A DNA stretch of 36,875 bases from an uncultured Bacteroidaceae bacterium (GCA_944320965.1 CALUJO010000024.1:1-36875); one strand, 5' to 3'. Positions 23,651 through 33,486 are shown, numbered from the stretch's first letter. Numbers and translations: made by a program. Notes: a model not told the origin generated them from the letters alone.

Positions 23651-25021
23651 ATGTCTATATTGCTCCTATATAAGAAAATATATGCAAAGTTAACAGGCGG
23701 CTCTGTAAGAACTGCTAAACTAAAGAAAAACGTGCTGCTGTCCTTGTTTGTCAAGGCCGGCAGCATAATTTGTTCTCTTTTACTTGTACCGGCAACTATA
23801 GACTTTGTTAATAATGTTCAATATGGAATATGGTTAACAATTAGTTCAATTGTTGCTTGGATGAGTTTCTTTGACGTGGGCTTTACTAATGGACTTAGGA
23901 ACAAACTTGCTGAGGCTTTTGGATTTGGAAAAGTAAAATTGGCTAAAGCATATATAAGTACAACTTATGCAGCATTGAGCATTATTTTTACAGTATTGAT
24001 GATATTGCTTCTTGTTGTTATTAGATTTACAAGCATGTCTTCATTGCTTAATATTGATGTGTCTTATGAATCAGATTTGAAAGAGGCTTTGTTTGTTTTG
24101 GTAATATATTTTTGTGTAACATTTGTCCTAAAAATATTAAGTGTCATACTTATTGCAGATCAGCGGCCTGCATACTCTTCTTTCATTGACTTTGTAGGAC
24201 AGGTATTGTCTTTGCTGTCTATAATTATAGTAGCTTCAAGTATTGAAGGCTCGTTATCTATATTATCCTATTGTTTGTGTGTACCGCCATTGCTGGTTTG
24301 GATTGCATTTACATTTATATGTTTTGGAAAGGATTATAATAATTATATTCCATCATTGAAATATGTAAATTTTAGGTATGTAAATAGTCTTTTAACTATA
24401 GGGGTAAAGTTCTTTGTAATACAGATTGCTGCAATAATCCAGTTCCAGACGGCAAATTTCCTTATAGGAAGACTTTTTTCCATGTCTGAGGTTACGGAGT
24501 ATAATATAGCATACAAGTATTTTAATGTACTTTATATGGTATTTATGATTCTACTGCAACCGTTCTGGTCGGCTGTTACAGAAGCATATGCAAAAGGAGA
24601 TTTGGACTGGATAAGGAATAGCATAAGAAAATATCTTTATATATTGACTTTGATGTTTGCGGGAGGTTTGTTGATGCTTGCCGTATCAGGATCTGTATAT
24701 GATATATGGATAGGTAAATCTGTAAGTGTATCATTTACTCTGTCTGTATGGATGTTCATTTACATCTTTTCTTTAATGTTTGGAGCTGTCTTTGTTTATT
24801 TTGTTAATGGTGTCGGGGCTTTAAGAATACAGTTCATTTCAAGTTTGATTTCACCTTTGCTATTTGTTTCAATAGTAATGGTTGTGTCCCAAATAATGAA
24901 TTTGGGGGTTATTTCTGTTTTAATAGCATCAATAGTTGCTAATTTTAATGGATTATTTTTAGCCCCTTTTCAATATTATAAAATTATTGTAAAGAATAAT
25001 AAGGGAATATGGAGTATGTGA
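23651..25021 (+). CDS. Polysaccharide flippase, Wzx-like (MOP superfamily)
   Basis: A 456-residue integral membrane protein with about 12-14 hydrophobic helices, of the polysaccharide biosynthesis/export branch of the MOP superfamily. The N-terminal VLLSLFVKAGSIICSLLLVP, followed by YGIWLTISSIVAWMSFFDVG and a conserved GLRNKLAEAF, is typical of Wzx-like O-unit translocases. It would flip undecaprenyl-linked repeat units to the periplasm for the polymerase encoded next. It begins 14 bases after the kinase gene and overlaps the following gene by 13 bases. Confidence 0.88.
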   Translation: MSILLLYKKIYAKLTGGSVRTAKLKKNVLLSLFVKAGSIICSLLLVPATIDFVNNVQYGIWLTISSIVAWMSFFDVGFTNGLRNKLAEAFGFGKVKLAKAYISTTYAALSIIFTVLMILLLVVIRFTSMSSLLNIDVSYESDLKEALFVLVIYFCVTFVLKILSVILIADQRPAYSSFIDFVGQVLSLLSIIIVASSIEGSLSILSYCLCVPPLLVWIAFTFICFGKDYNNYIPSLKYVNFRYVNSLLTIGVKFFVIQIAAIIQFQTANFLIGRLFSMSEVTEYNIAYKYFNVLYMVFMILLQPFWSAVTEAYAKGDLDWIRNSIRKYLYILTLMFAGGLLMLAVSGSVYDIWIGKSVSVSFTLSVWMFIYIFSLMFGAVFVYFVNGVGALRIQFISSLISPLLFVSIVMVVSQIMNLGVISVLIASIVANFNGLFLAPFQYYKIIVKNNKGIWSM

Positions 25022-26265
25022 TTAGGAAAGAAAAAAAAGATGGTAAGCTGATATCATTGTGTATTGGTATTGCTTTATATAATATAGGATTGTTAGGACA
25101 GGAATTTTCTGATAGTTCTTATTCTGTATTTAATATGTTAATATATATTGGTGTATTAATCTCTGGTATTTCAGTATTGTATTCTTTAAAATTTAATTTC
25201 GAAGATAGGGGTAAGCCTTTTAAAGTCATTGTTAGTTTAATGTTCTTTTGGTATCTGATAATGGCAATCAATTCTGATTTAAGTTATTTTCTAGATCCAC
25301 AATCATATTTAACTCCATTTTCCTTATTATGCTATAGTATGTTTTTCTTATTGTTTTTTGATAGGGAATCAATTTTGCGAGCGTTTGTTTTATATTCTTA
25401 TAAAATATACGTATTCTTTTTTATGTTATGCTTTATTCCATTGTTTTTTAAAATTAACAATGCATTTCTTCAATTTTTTCTTGAATTTTTTGCTATAGGT
25501 TCTGCTTTTATTTTTATATCCAATAAGTATCATGGGAATAAGATGATTTATATATCTGGAATTGTTCTGATGATATCATTTTTAATAGCAACTTTAGGAG
25601 CTAGAAGAAACGTAATGTTGACTTTTAGTTTATATATGCTAATAGGTTTTTTGTTTCTTCTCTTTAATGGAAAAATTAAGTCATTGGAATCAAAATTTAT
25701 ATTTTTGATTTTAAGCTTTATATTATTGTTAGCAGGAATTAGGTATTATGAATCAGAGAAATCTGGTACTTTTTCAAAAATAACTGCTAGAGCTTCAGAA
25801 AATACCCGTGATGAGGTATTTATTTATTTTGCATCTGATATGGTTAATGTTAAAGATCTTGTTATTGGTAGGGGGGTTAGTGGTGAATATTATTGTCCAG
25901 GAGTTGATAAGGATGATAGTGGTGAAACTTCAGATTATAGAAAGAATATAGAATGTGCTTATTTGCAGTGGATTTTGAATGGTGGTATTATTTATTTACT
26001 ATTATATATTACATTATTTTTATATGCAATATATAAAGGCTTTAAAGCCCGTAATCAATTGCTAAAGGGGTTTGCATGTATTATGATTGTTCAGCTAATA
26101 GACATGCTACCTTTTGGTTTGCATGCATTTAATATGAAAACTTTTTTTGTTTGGATGTCTGTTTCTATTTGTTTAGATGAGAGATTATTAAGAATGAATG
26201 ATTATGAAATTAAGGCTATATTTTTTAAAAATAAAATAAAGTTGCTGCCATGGGAAAAAAAATAA
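25009..26265 (+). CDS. O-antigen/exopolysaccharide polymerase-like membrane protein (Wzy-like)
   Basis: A 418-residue protein with about 10-12 hydrophobic helices and little sequence conservation, as is usual for Wzy polymerases. A large non-membrane loop (about 245-320) carries charged residues, including SEKSGTFSKITARASENTRD, and a central GARRNVMLTF segment resembles O-antigen ligase/polymerase proteins (PF04932 type). By position between the flippase and the glycosyltransferases it most likely joins repeat units in the periplasm. The assignment rests on topology and context, not a strong motif. It overlaps both neighbours (13 and 16 bases) and is among the most AT-rich genes here. Confidence 0.72.
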   Translation: MEYVIRKEKKDGKLISLCIGIALYNIGLLGQEFSDSSYSVFNMLIYIGVLISGISVLYSLKFNFEDRGKPFKVIVSLMFFWYLIMAINSDLSYFLDPQSYLTPFSLLCYSMFFLLFFDRESILRAFVLYSYKIYVFFFMLCFIPLFFKINNAFLQFFLEFFAIGSAFIFISNKYHGNKMIYISGIVLMISFLIATLGARRNVMLTFSLYMLIGFLFLLFNGKIKSLESKFIFLILSFILLLAGIRYYESEKSGTFSKITARASENTRDEVFIYFASDMVNVKDLVIGRGVSGEYYCPGVDKDDSGETSDYRKNIECAYLQWILNGGIIYLLLYITLFLYAIYKGFKARNQLLKGFACIMIVQLIDMLPFGLHAFNMKTFFVWMSVSICLDERLLRMNDYEIKAIFFKNKIKLLPWEKK

Positions 26266-27500
26266 AAATATTGTGGTTGGTAAATATAGTATTTCCAGAA
26301 ATATGTAAATCTTTAGGTATAAAAGAAACTCATATTGGAGGATGGCTAAGTGCTTACAGAAATATTTTGAAATCTCAGGAAGGTATTGGATTATGTATTT
26401 TATCTCCATATGATGGAGACGCTGTAAATAAAATATATTCAAAAAATGATATTTTTTATGTTTTTCCCAGAAAATGGAAAAAGGATAAACAAAAATCTTT
26501 TTTTAAAGAGATATATAAAGACTATACTCCAGATGTTATACATATATTTGGAACTGAATATTCTCATTCTCTATTATTTGTTGAAGCTAATGGGTGCAAA
26601 AATGTGATAGTTAGTATACAAGGTTTAATTAGTTCCTGTGCTTTATATTATAGTGCCGGAATTAATAATTGGTCGTTTATTAAAAATATATCGTTACGTG
26701 ATATACTGAAATGTGATTTTGTGTTATTTAATAAAATGACATTCTATAAGAGAGGTTTAGATGAAAAAAAATTAATATCAAAGATAGAATATGTAGCAGG
26801 TAGGACAGATTGGGATTATTATCATTGTTCTATAAAAAATAGTTCTTTAAAGTACTTTCATTTAGATGAACCTTTAAGAGAGAGTTTTTATAAGTCCGTT
26901 TGGAATATTGATAAATGTAAAAGACATACAATATTTTTTAGCCAGAATTATTATCCTTTAAAAGGTGTACATAAACTATTCGAAGCACTGCCTTTAATTT
27001 TAAAAAAATATCCTGATACAGAAGTTTTTTTGTGTGGAAATAATGAATTCTCAAAAAAATCATATAGAAGAAGTTCTTATTGGAATTATCTTTATGATTT
27101 GGCATCAAATAATAATATTTTAGACAGACTGCATTTTTTAGGAGATTTGGATGAAACTAATATGGTAAAACAATATTTGGATGCGAATGTTTTTGTTTGC
27201 TCTTCTTCTATTGAAAACAGTTCTAATTCTATTTGCGAGGCTCAAATTCTTGGAGTTCCTGTTGTTGCGTCTTACGTAGGAGGTGTTTCCAGTTTAATTG
27301 AAGAAAAGGTATCTGGTCTGTTGTATAGGTTCGAAGAATCTTCAATGCTCGCATCAATGGTTTGTGATATATTTTCTAATGATGAAATGGCTACTTCCTT
27401 ATCATCAAATGCTAGGAGAATAGCATTGCTGCGCCATGATAAAAATAAAATCTCGAGTGAGCTATTATATATATATAACAATATTAGCACGATAAAATGA
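26250..27500 (+). CDS. Glycosyltransferase family 4 protein
   Basis: A 416-residue GT-B fold glycosyltransferase, cytoplasmic or membrane-associated. The C-terminal half has a typical retaining GT4 donor site: FSQNYYPLKGVHKLFEAL, HFLGDLDETNMVKQY, and NSSNSICEAQILGVPVVA containing the acid pair around the nucleotide sugar. The N-terminal acceptor half begins KILWLVNIVFPE and is poorly conserved. It should add one sugar of the repeat unit; which one cannot be told. It overlaps the gene upstream by 16 bases and the acetyltransferase downstream by four bases (ATGA). Confidence 0.88.
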   Translation: MGKKIKILWLVNIVFPEICKSLGIKETHIGGWLSAYRNILKSQEGIGLCILSPYDGDAVNKIYSKNDIFYVFPRKWKKDKQKSFFKEIYKDYTPDVIHIFGTEYSHSLLFVEANGCKNVIVSIQGLISSCALYYSAGINNWSFIKNISLRDILKCDFVLFNKMTFYKRGLDEKKLISKIEYVAGRTDWDYYHCSIKNSSLKYFHLDEPLRESFYKSVWNIDKCKRHTIFFSQNYYPLKGVHKLFEALPLILKKYPDTEVFLCGNNEFSKKSYRRSSYWNYLYDLASNNNILDRLHFLGDLDETNMVKQYLDANVFVCSSSIENSSNSICEAQILGVPVVASYVGGVSSLIEEKVSGLLYRFEESSMLASMVCDIFSNDEMATSLSSNARRIALLRHDKNKISSELLYIYNNISTIK

Positions 27501-28138
27501 CATTCTTTAGTTTGATAAATAAATTTATAGGCGATCCTATTGCATATGTGTTTTTAAAGTCTTTTAGATGTTTATCTGTATTGAAAAAATATATACATTC
27601 TATTATAACTATATGTATTGCTTATATTAAAGGTGTCCATATAAATGGATTTCCTATATGTTGGGGTATTCCATATATTTCGAGGTTTCCTTATTCTAAA
27701 ATTGAAATTGGTAAAAGATTTAAAATAAATTCTTCTTTTGAGTCAAATAATATTGGTGTATTTACTCGTTCTAGAATTACAACTAATGAAAAGGGGGCAA
27801 TAATCAGAATTGGAGATAATGTTGGCGTTTCATCTGTTACGATATCTGCATTTAATAAAATAATTATTGGAGATGATACTCTTATTGGTGGAAATGTTTT
27901 GATAACAGATTCTGATTGGCATCCGTTGGATCCAAATCACAGGTTCGATAATTTGAAAACAAAGACTGCTCCTGTAGAAATTGGTAATAATGTTTTTATT
28001 GGTACAAGGAGCATAATCCTTAAAGGTGTAAGAATCGGTGATAATTCTGTTATTGGTGCAGGAAGTGTTGTGTCAAAGGATATACCTACAAATGTTATTG
28101 CAGCAGGAAACCCATGTGTTATAATTAAACATTTATAA
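27497..28138 (+). CDS. Hexapeptide-repeat acyltransferase (WcaF/LbH type)
   Basis: A 213-residue left-handed beta-helix acyltransferase, most likely an O-acetyltransferase that decorates a sugar of the repeat unit. Residues 70-190 hold the imperfect hexapeptide repeats: IRIGDNVGVSSVTI, IIIGDDTLIGGNVLI, VEIGNNVFIGTRSIIL and VRIGDNSVIGAGSVV. The segment DSDWHPLD contains the conserved catalytic His. The first 65 residues contain an extra hydrophobic segment that may attach it to the membrane. It is coupled to the GT4 gene upstream, and the next gene starts only one base after its stop. Confidence 0.9.
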   Translation: MTFFSLINKFIGDPIAYVFLKSFRCLSVLKKYIHSIITICIAYIKGVHINGFPICWGIPYISRFPYSKIEIGKRFKINSSFESNNIGVFTRSRITTNEKGAIIRIGDNVGVSSVTISAFNKIIIGDDTLIGGNVLITDSDWHPLDPNHRFDNLKTKTAPVEIGNNVFIGTRSIILKGVRIGDNSVIGAGSVVSKDIPTNVIAAGNPCVIIKHL

Positions 28139-28139
28139 T

Positions 28140-28901
28140 ATGTTGTTCTCTATAGTTACAATAAATAGAAATAATGCTTTAGGTCTTGAACGTACAATGA
28201 ATAGTGTGCTTGGACAGAAAAACTGTACTTATGAATATATCATAATAGATGGTGCTTCTTCTGATAATAGTCTGGATATTATTGAAAAGAACTCTTCAAA
28301 AATAAAAAAGTATATTTCAGAGCCTGATAGCGGTATCTATAATGCAATGAACAAATCTCTTGAATATGTGAGTGGGGATTATGTTGTATTTATGAATTCT
28401 GGAGATGAGTTTGCCAGTTTAACAGTCTTGTCGGAAATAGAAAAGACGAATATAGCGACAGATTTTATTTTTGGAGGATTTATAGGAATAAAAGATGGTG
28501 TGAAAAATTCAACACAAATCCCTAAAAAACAAATTTCTTTGTATTATTTACTCTATGGAAATATTTGTCATCAGGCGACATTTGTGAAACCGGAATTATT
28601 AAGAAACTATGGTGGCTATAATGAAAATATTGGTATTTCCGCAGATTGGGCATTTCTTTTTGATTCATTGGTGCTTGGTAATAGAACTTATTCAGTCATC
28701 TCTTTATATATTTGTAAATATGATTTAACAGGTATTAGTGCTGGGAAATTATCTGCTTCAAGAATAAAGAAAGAGAAGTTGCAACATTTTAAGTCAAGAT
28801 TGCCTATGGCTTTTGACGATTATATGTTTATTCATTCTATAAGGCGTTTATCTCCTAAGAATATTTATAAATATATTAAGTGGAAAATGGAAAATCATTA
28901 A
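28140..28901 (+). CDS. Glycosyltransferase family 2 protein
   Basis: A 253-residue GT-A fold enzyme. The start FSIVTINRNNALGLERT, IIDGASSDNSLDI, and SEPDSGIYNAMNKSLEY, followed by FMNSGDEF in the metal-binding DxD position, match the WcaA/WbbD-like group that adds sugars to capsule or O-antigen units with inversion. The variant NSGDE is usual for this subgroup. It is the only GT2 in the locus. It starts one base behind the acetyltransferase gene and 26 bases separate it from the next GT4. Confidence 0.92.
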   Translation: MLFSIVTINRNNALGLERTMNSVLGQKNCTYEYIIIDGASSDNSLDIIEKNSSKIKKYISEPDSGIYNAMNKSLEYVSGDYVVFMNSGDEFASLTVLSEIEKTNIATDFIFGGFIGIKDGVKNSTQIPKKQISLYYLLYGNICHQATFVKPELLRNYGGYNENIGISADWAFLFDSLVLGNRTYSVISLYICKYDLTGISAGKLSASRIKKEKLQHFKSRLPMAFDDYMFIHSIRRLSPKNIYKYIKWKMENH

Positions 28902-28927
28902 TACCAGAATAAAAAAGAAATGTTTTT

Positions 28928-30085
28928 ATGAAGTTGGTATATTGTATATTAGATTATCATGCAGCTGGAGGTACTGAACGCACTTTGTCTGTACAAGCAA
29001 ATTATTTTGCAGAGCATGGGGCAGAAGTTTGTATTGTTTCTACGGAGACAAACATCATAGGTAATCCTTTTTATAAATTCTCAGACAAAATTAAATTTTA
29101 TAATCTGAATATAAATTATCATAGAGTAGATGGCAAAATTTCACCTGTTTCTATTTTTAAAAGATTATGTTTAGGTTATTTACATAGACTCAGACTTACA
29201 AGATTATTGAAAGAGATAAAACCGGATTTTACTTTTTCCATGTTTGGACATGAAATGAAATTTCTTACAAGAATTAATGATGGAAGTTGTAAAATTTTAG
29301 AATTTCATTTTTTTAGATATTATAAAGATGTTGAAATAAGAGACAGGTCACTTTCTTTATATAAGAAAGTTTTTGAAAAAATGAAATTGAAATTTAAATT
29401 GAATGCTATAGACAAATATGATGCTTTTGTGGTCTTAACAAAAGAAGATGCTGAGAATTGGAGAATTTTTAAGAATTTACATGTGATTCCTAATGCATTG
29501 CCGTCATATTCAGATAGAATTTCAGAATGTAAATCCAAAAGGGTTATTTCTGTTGGAAGATTATCAAAACAAAAAGGTTTTGATATCTTAATTGATGTAT
29601 GGAAACTAGTATCAGAAAAACACCCAGATTGGTCTTTGGATATTTTTGGAGAAGGTGAATGCCGTAATTTTTTACAAGAAAAGGCTAAAGGTAATGGCTT
29701 GTACAATATTGAATTTCATAGACCGGTATGTAATATAAATGATAAATATTTAGAATCTTCAATTTTTGTTTTATCTTCAAGATACGAAGGTTTTGGGATT
29801 GTTTTGATTGAAGCTATGGCATGTGGATTACCATGTGTAACATTTAATTGTCCTTGTGGACCTTCAGAAATAGTTGTTGATGGTGAAAGCGGTTTTGTTG
29901 TTCCTGCAGGTAATGTAGAATTGATGGCAGATAAAATCTGTACGTTGATAGAGAATTATGAATTAAGAATAGCAATGGGGCAAAATGCTTTAAAATCAGT
30001 ATCTCGTTATGATATAGATGTCGTTATGTCAAAATGGAAAGAACTATTGCAAAAATTAGGGAAAAATGAAGATATTAATAGTTAG
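28928..30085 (+). CDS. Glycosyltransferase family 4 protein
   Basis: A 385-residue GT-B enzyme. The N-terminal acceptor domain has DYHAAGGTERTLSVQAN, typical of GT4 enzymes; the donor domain contains SVGRLSKQKGFDILID, SSRYEGFGIVLIEAMACG with the two conserved Glu, and ESGFVVPAGN. It is probably similar in type to polysaccharide GalNAc or galactosyl transferases, but the donor is not predictable. Its last 20 bases overlap the start of the next GT4 gene, so translation of the pair is coupled. Confidence 0.92.
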   Translation: MKLVYCILDYHAAGGTERTLSVQANYFAEHGAEVCIVSTETNIIGNPFYKFSDKIKFYNLNINYHRVDGKISPVSIFKRLCLGYLHRLRLTRLLKEIKPDFTFSMFGHEMKFLTRINDGSCKILEFHFFRYYKDVEIRDRSLSLYKKVFEKMKLKFKLNAIDKYDAFVVLTKEDAENWRIFKNLHVIPNALPSYSDRISECKSKRVISVGRLSKQKGFDILIDVWKLVSEKHPDWSLDIFGEGECRNFLQEKAKGNGLYNIEFHRPVCNINDKYLESSIFVLSSRYEGFGIVLIEAMACGLPCVTFNCPCGPSEIVVDGESGFVVPAGNVELMADKICTLIENYELRIAMGQNALKSVSRYDIDVVMSKWKELLQKLGKNEDINS

Positions 30086-31268
30086 TAAATTTCTATATAA
30101 TAGAGGTGGGGCAGAAATCTATGCTTTAAATTTAGCAAAAATCCTAGAGAGTTTTGGTCATGAAATTTGCTTCTATGCTATGAAATATGATAAGAACATA
30201 AATGTTCCCGAAGATAAATATTTTGCAGAAGAAATTTTTGTCAGTACTAATAACCTTTATAAAAAGATAAAATCTGTGCCAAGGCTGTTTGGTGTCGGGG
30301 TTAAGGATTCTTTTGAAAAACTGCTTGAAGACTTCTCGCCTGATATTGTCCATCTGAACAATATTCATTCTTATATATCTCCCATAGTTGGCGAAATAGC
30401 TCATAAACATAGAATACCCGTAGTTTGGACTATTCATGATTTAAAATTGATATGTCCTATATACTCAGGAACGAGGAATGGAAGTTTATGCAGTTTATGT
30501 AGGGATAATGTATTTAACGTTGTTAGGCATAAATGTATGAAGAATAGTTTTCTTCAGAGTTTTGTTGCTTATTTTGAGGCTAAATATTGGAGCAAGGAAA
30601 GATTGATGGATTTTACTGATATGTTTATTTCGCCATCAGATTTTTTAAGGGATGAATATATTCGAAATGGATTTTTATCTGAGAAGATAAGAACTGTATA
30701 TCATTCTATTCCAAGGAAAATATCTGATATAGTTAAAGAATACAGATATAATGAGTATTGTTATGTTGGACGTTTATCGCATGAAAAGGGGCTTGAGACA
30801 TTAATAAATGTTGCCTGTACGTTGCCTTATAAATTGCGTATTATAGGTGATGGACCATTGCGTGATAAACTGGAGAAAATGGCGAATAAGAATGATAATA
30901 TAATTTTTGAGGGATATAAGGATTGGGATGAATTGAAGGATATACTAGGAAACGCCAAGTTTATCGTTGTTCCATCGGAATGGCATGAAGTTTTTGGCTT
31001 GGTAAGCATTGAAGCTCAGGCCTTAGGAACTCCTGTCTTGGCGGCAAATATAGGCGGACTCCCAGAAACAGTAAAACCAGGTAAAACAGGACTATTGTTT
31101 GAGAGTGGAAATAAGGAAGATTTGAAAGGGGCAATAGAGAAAATGTTTAATACAAACTTTTATTACAAAGAAATATCAGAATTGACTAGAACAGAGTTCT
31201 CAAGTTTAAGACATTATGAGAATTTAATGGAAATATATAAATCCGTAATAAAGAATCATGCTGAATAA
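30066..31268 (+). CDS. Glycosyltransferase family 4 protein
   Basis: A 400-residue GT-B enzyme starting KILIVSKFLYNRGGAEIYAL, a classic GT4 N-terminus. A mid-region HDLKLICPIYSG followed by four cysteines (CSLCRD, then RHKCMK) resembles the cysteine-bearing insert of a subgroup of capsule transferases that may bind metal or be structural. The donor domain shows CYVGRLSHEKGLETL and FGLVSIEAQALGTPVL with its acidic pair. It overlaps the genes before (20 bases) and after (11 bases). Confidence 0.92.
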   Translation: MKILIVSKFLYNRGGAEIYALNLAKILESFGHEICFYAMKYDKNINVPEDKYFAEEIFVSTNNLYKKIKSVPRLFGVGVKDSFEKLLEDFSPDIVHLNNIHSYISPIVGEIAHKHRIPVVWTIHDLKLICPIYSGTRNGSLCSLCRDNVFNVVRHKCMKNSFLQSFVAYFEAKYWSKERLMDFTDMFISPSDFLRDEYIRNGFLSEKIRTVYHSIPRKISDIVKEYRYNEYCYVGRLSHEKGLETLINVACTLPYKLRIIGDGPLRDKLEKMANKNDNIIFEGYKDWDELKDILGNAKFIVVPSEWHEVFGLVSIEAQALGTPVLAANIGGLPETVKPGKTGLLFESGNKEDLKGAIEKMFNTNFYYKEISELTRTEFSSLRHYENLMEIYKSVIKNHAE

Positions 31269-32391
31269 GAATTTAAATAAAACAAGACAGGCAAATTTTG
31301 AAATAATGAGGATCGTACTGATGATGTTCGTTGTTATTTGCCATTTTGTTGTGCATGGCTTTGTTTTTTATGATACAGCCAAGATAGAAGTGAATATTTC
31401 GGACTCCAGTTTGGTAGAGTTGTTTAATTACCTATCTCTTAATTTTGTACTTATAATTTCAGCGGTTGCTGTTAACTGTTTTGTTTTGGTTGGTGGATAT
31501 TTTCTTATCAAAAGCAGTGCCAGATGGAGAAAAGTCATACAAATATTTTTTCAGGTTCTGTTTTATTCTGTGTCATTAAGTTTACTCTTTGTCTTATTTG
31601 GTAGAGTATCTCCTGCCTATTTACTAAAGGCTGTAACTCCAATAAAATCAAATATATATTGGTTTTTTACCAATTATATAGCAATGATGCTGTTGGCTCC
31701 TTTTCTCTCGAATTTAATAGGAAGGATTGAAAAGGGCAGTTATCAGACTTTGTTGATTATATTGTTTTTACTGAATGTGAATCTTTTGTTTGACATACCT
31801 TATGGCAGTGTTTTCGGAAATAATGGATATAGTCTGTTTTGGTTTGTGTTTTTATTCTTGGTTGGTGGCTATATAAGATTATATGGTTTTTACTTTGAAA
31901 GCAAAATAAATAGAGCTTCGTCCTTTTTTCTATTAGCATTAATGTTTCTGATATATTTCGTAGCAAAATCATTGATAGCAAACAAAGGAAATTCTCTATT
32001 TTTCAATAATTATGTGCCATATAACGGATTTACCTTTTTTGTATCGGTAGTATTTTTCTTATGGATGAAGAATACTCATTTTAATATAGAAAATATAGGA
32101 GTAAAATATCTTTTAAAAATTTCTCCATATGTGTTTGGCGTTTATCTTATTCATGATCATCCGTTGATACGTGATTTCTTATGGCATGAGCTTATTGTTC
32201 CTAGTCAATATATGAATACATGGTATTTGATACCATTAATGCTTTTTATTTGTTTTATTATCTTTATTATTTGTATCTTTGTTGATATAGTCAGGGAATA
32301 TTTGTTTATGTTCCTGAAAATAGACAGTTTGACTGATTCCATACATTTAGGAATAAGAAAAATTGTCGAAAATGTAAAAAAGTATTTGTAG
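31258..32391 (+). CDS. Acyltransferase family 3 membrane protein
   Basis: A 377-residue integral membrane protein of the acyltransferase-3 family (PF01757), which moves acetyl or other acyl groups onto polysaccharides across the inner membrane. The N-terminal segment ANFEIMRIVLMMFVVICHFV contains the conserved R and H pair; about ten helices follow, with a conserved VFGVYLIHDHP near residue 295. It resembles the WecH/OafA-type and EpsJ-like proteins. With the hexapeptide enzyme it gives the locus two potential acylation steps. It overlaps the GT4 gene upstream by 11 bases. Confidence 0.9.
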   Translation: MLNKNLNKTRQANFEIMRIVLMMFVVICHFVVHGFVFYDTAKIEVNISDSSLVELFNYLSLNFVLIISAVAVNCFVLVGGYFLIKSSARWRKVIQIFFQVLFYSVSLSLLFVLFGRVSPAYLLKAVTPIKSNIYWFFTNYIAMMLLAPFLSNLIGRIEKGSYQTLLIILFLLNVNLLFDIPYGSVFGNNGYSLFWFVFLFLVGGYIRLYGFYFESKINRASSFFLLALMFLIYFVAKSLIANKGNSLFFNNYVPYNGFTFFVSVVFFLWMKNTHFNIENIGVKYLLKISPYVFGVYLIHDHPLIRDFLWHELIVPSQYMNTWYLIPLMLFICFIIFIICIFVDIVREYLFMFLKIDSLTDSIHLGIRKIVENVKKYL

Positions 32392-32400
32392 CTGAATTGT

Positions 32401-33486
32401 ATGAAAATTTTTGTTATAGGAACAAGAGGGATACCAGGGATTCAGGGTGGAGTAGAAACTCATTGCGAAGAGCTCTTTCCAAGAATTGTAGATTCTGAGC
32501 ATGAAGTGATTGTGGTCCGCAGAAAGAAATACATATCAAAAGGCTTTGAAACAAATGAATTTAAGGGAGTAAAAATAAAAGATTTAGGAAATTTGTCAAG
32601 CAAGCATTTTGAAGCTTTTTTCCATACATTCAATGCAATATTGTATGCAAGGAGAGTAAATGCGGATATTGTTCATATTCATGCTGTTGGACCTTCAATA
32701 ATGACTCCTGTTGCCAGAATACTTGGAATGAAAGTTGTAACTACACATCATGGACCGGATTACGACAGACAGAAATGGGGAAAGTTTGCAAAGTCAATAT
32801 TGCGCTTGGGAGAAAAATGGGGAGCTTTGTATTCTAATGCCGTTATTGTTATATCAAAACATATTAAGGATATTATCAATACAAAATATCCTTCTCAGAA
32901 GAATGTTCATCTGATTTATAACGGTGTGAATCTTCCTTCTCCTTCAAAAGAGGATATTCTTGGAAAATATGGACTTGAGAAGGGAAAGTATATCCTTGCT
33001 GTAGGAAGATTTGTTGAAGAAAAAGCTTTTCATATTCTAATTGATGCATATCGGAAAGCTGGAATAAGTGATATAAAACTTGTTATTGCCGGTGATGCTG
33101 ATCACGAAGATTCATATTCTAAAAATTTGAAAAGCATGGCAAAAGAAGCTGGAGCAATACTTACCGGGTTTATTCAGAAAAATATTATAGTTCAACTATA
33201 TAGGAATTGCAGATTGTTTGTTCTTCCTTCTTTTCATGAAGGTTTGCCAATATCATTGTTAGAAGCAATGTCTTGTAACTGTAATGTTCTGGTAAGTGAT
33301 ATTCCGGCCAATGTAGAGGTTGGACTTGATAGTAAGCATTATTTCAGATGCGGAGATGTAAACAGCTTGAGATGTATGATGCTTGAAAGACTGGCAGATG
33401 AAACAGAATACTGTTATGATATGAGTGTGTATGATTGGGATGTGATAGCGTCTCAAACTAAAGCTGTTTATGATAGTCTTGTATAA
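32401..33486 (+). CDS. Glycosyltransferase family 4 protein (Cps2T/rhamnosyltransferase-like N-terminus)
   Basis: A 361-residue GT-B enzyme. Its start, IGTRGIPGIQGGVETHCEEL, is the signature of the DUF1972-containing GT4 subgroup that includes Cps2T-type second-step transferases, often rhamnosyltransferases in capsule loci. The donor half shows AVGRFVEEKAFHILIDAY, SFHEGLPISLLEAMSC and VSDIPANVEVG. It is the last gene of the locus; its composition is closer to the housekeeping flanks than that of the middle genes. The donor sugar is not proven. No terminator is evident in the 61 bases before trpS. Confidence 0.92.
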   Translation: MKIFVIGTRGIPGIQGGVETHCEELFPRIVDSEHEVIVVRRKKYISKGFETNEFKGVKIKDLGNLSSKHFEAFFHTFNAILYARRVNADIVHIHAVGPSIMTPVARILGMKVVTTHHGPDYDRQKWGKFAKSILRLGEKWGALYSNAVIVISKHIKDIINTKYPSQKNVHLIYNGVNLPSPSKEDILGKYGLEKGKYILAVGRFVEEKAFHILIDAYRKAGISDIKLVIAGDADHEDSYSKNLKSMAKEAGAILTGFIQKNIIVQLYRNCRLFVLPSFHEGLPISLLEAMSCNCNVLVSDIPANVEVGLDSKHYFRCGDVNSLRCMMLERLADETEYCYDMSVYDWDVIASQTKAVYDSLV

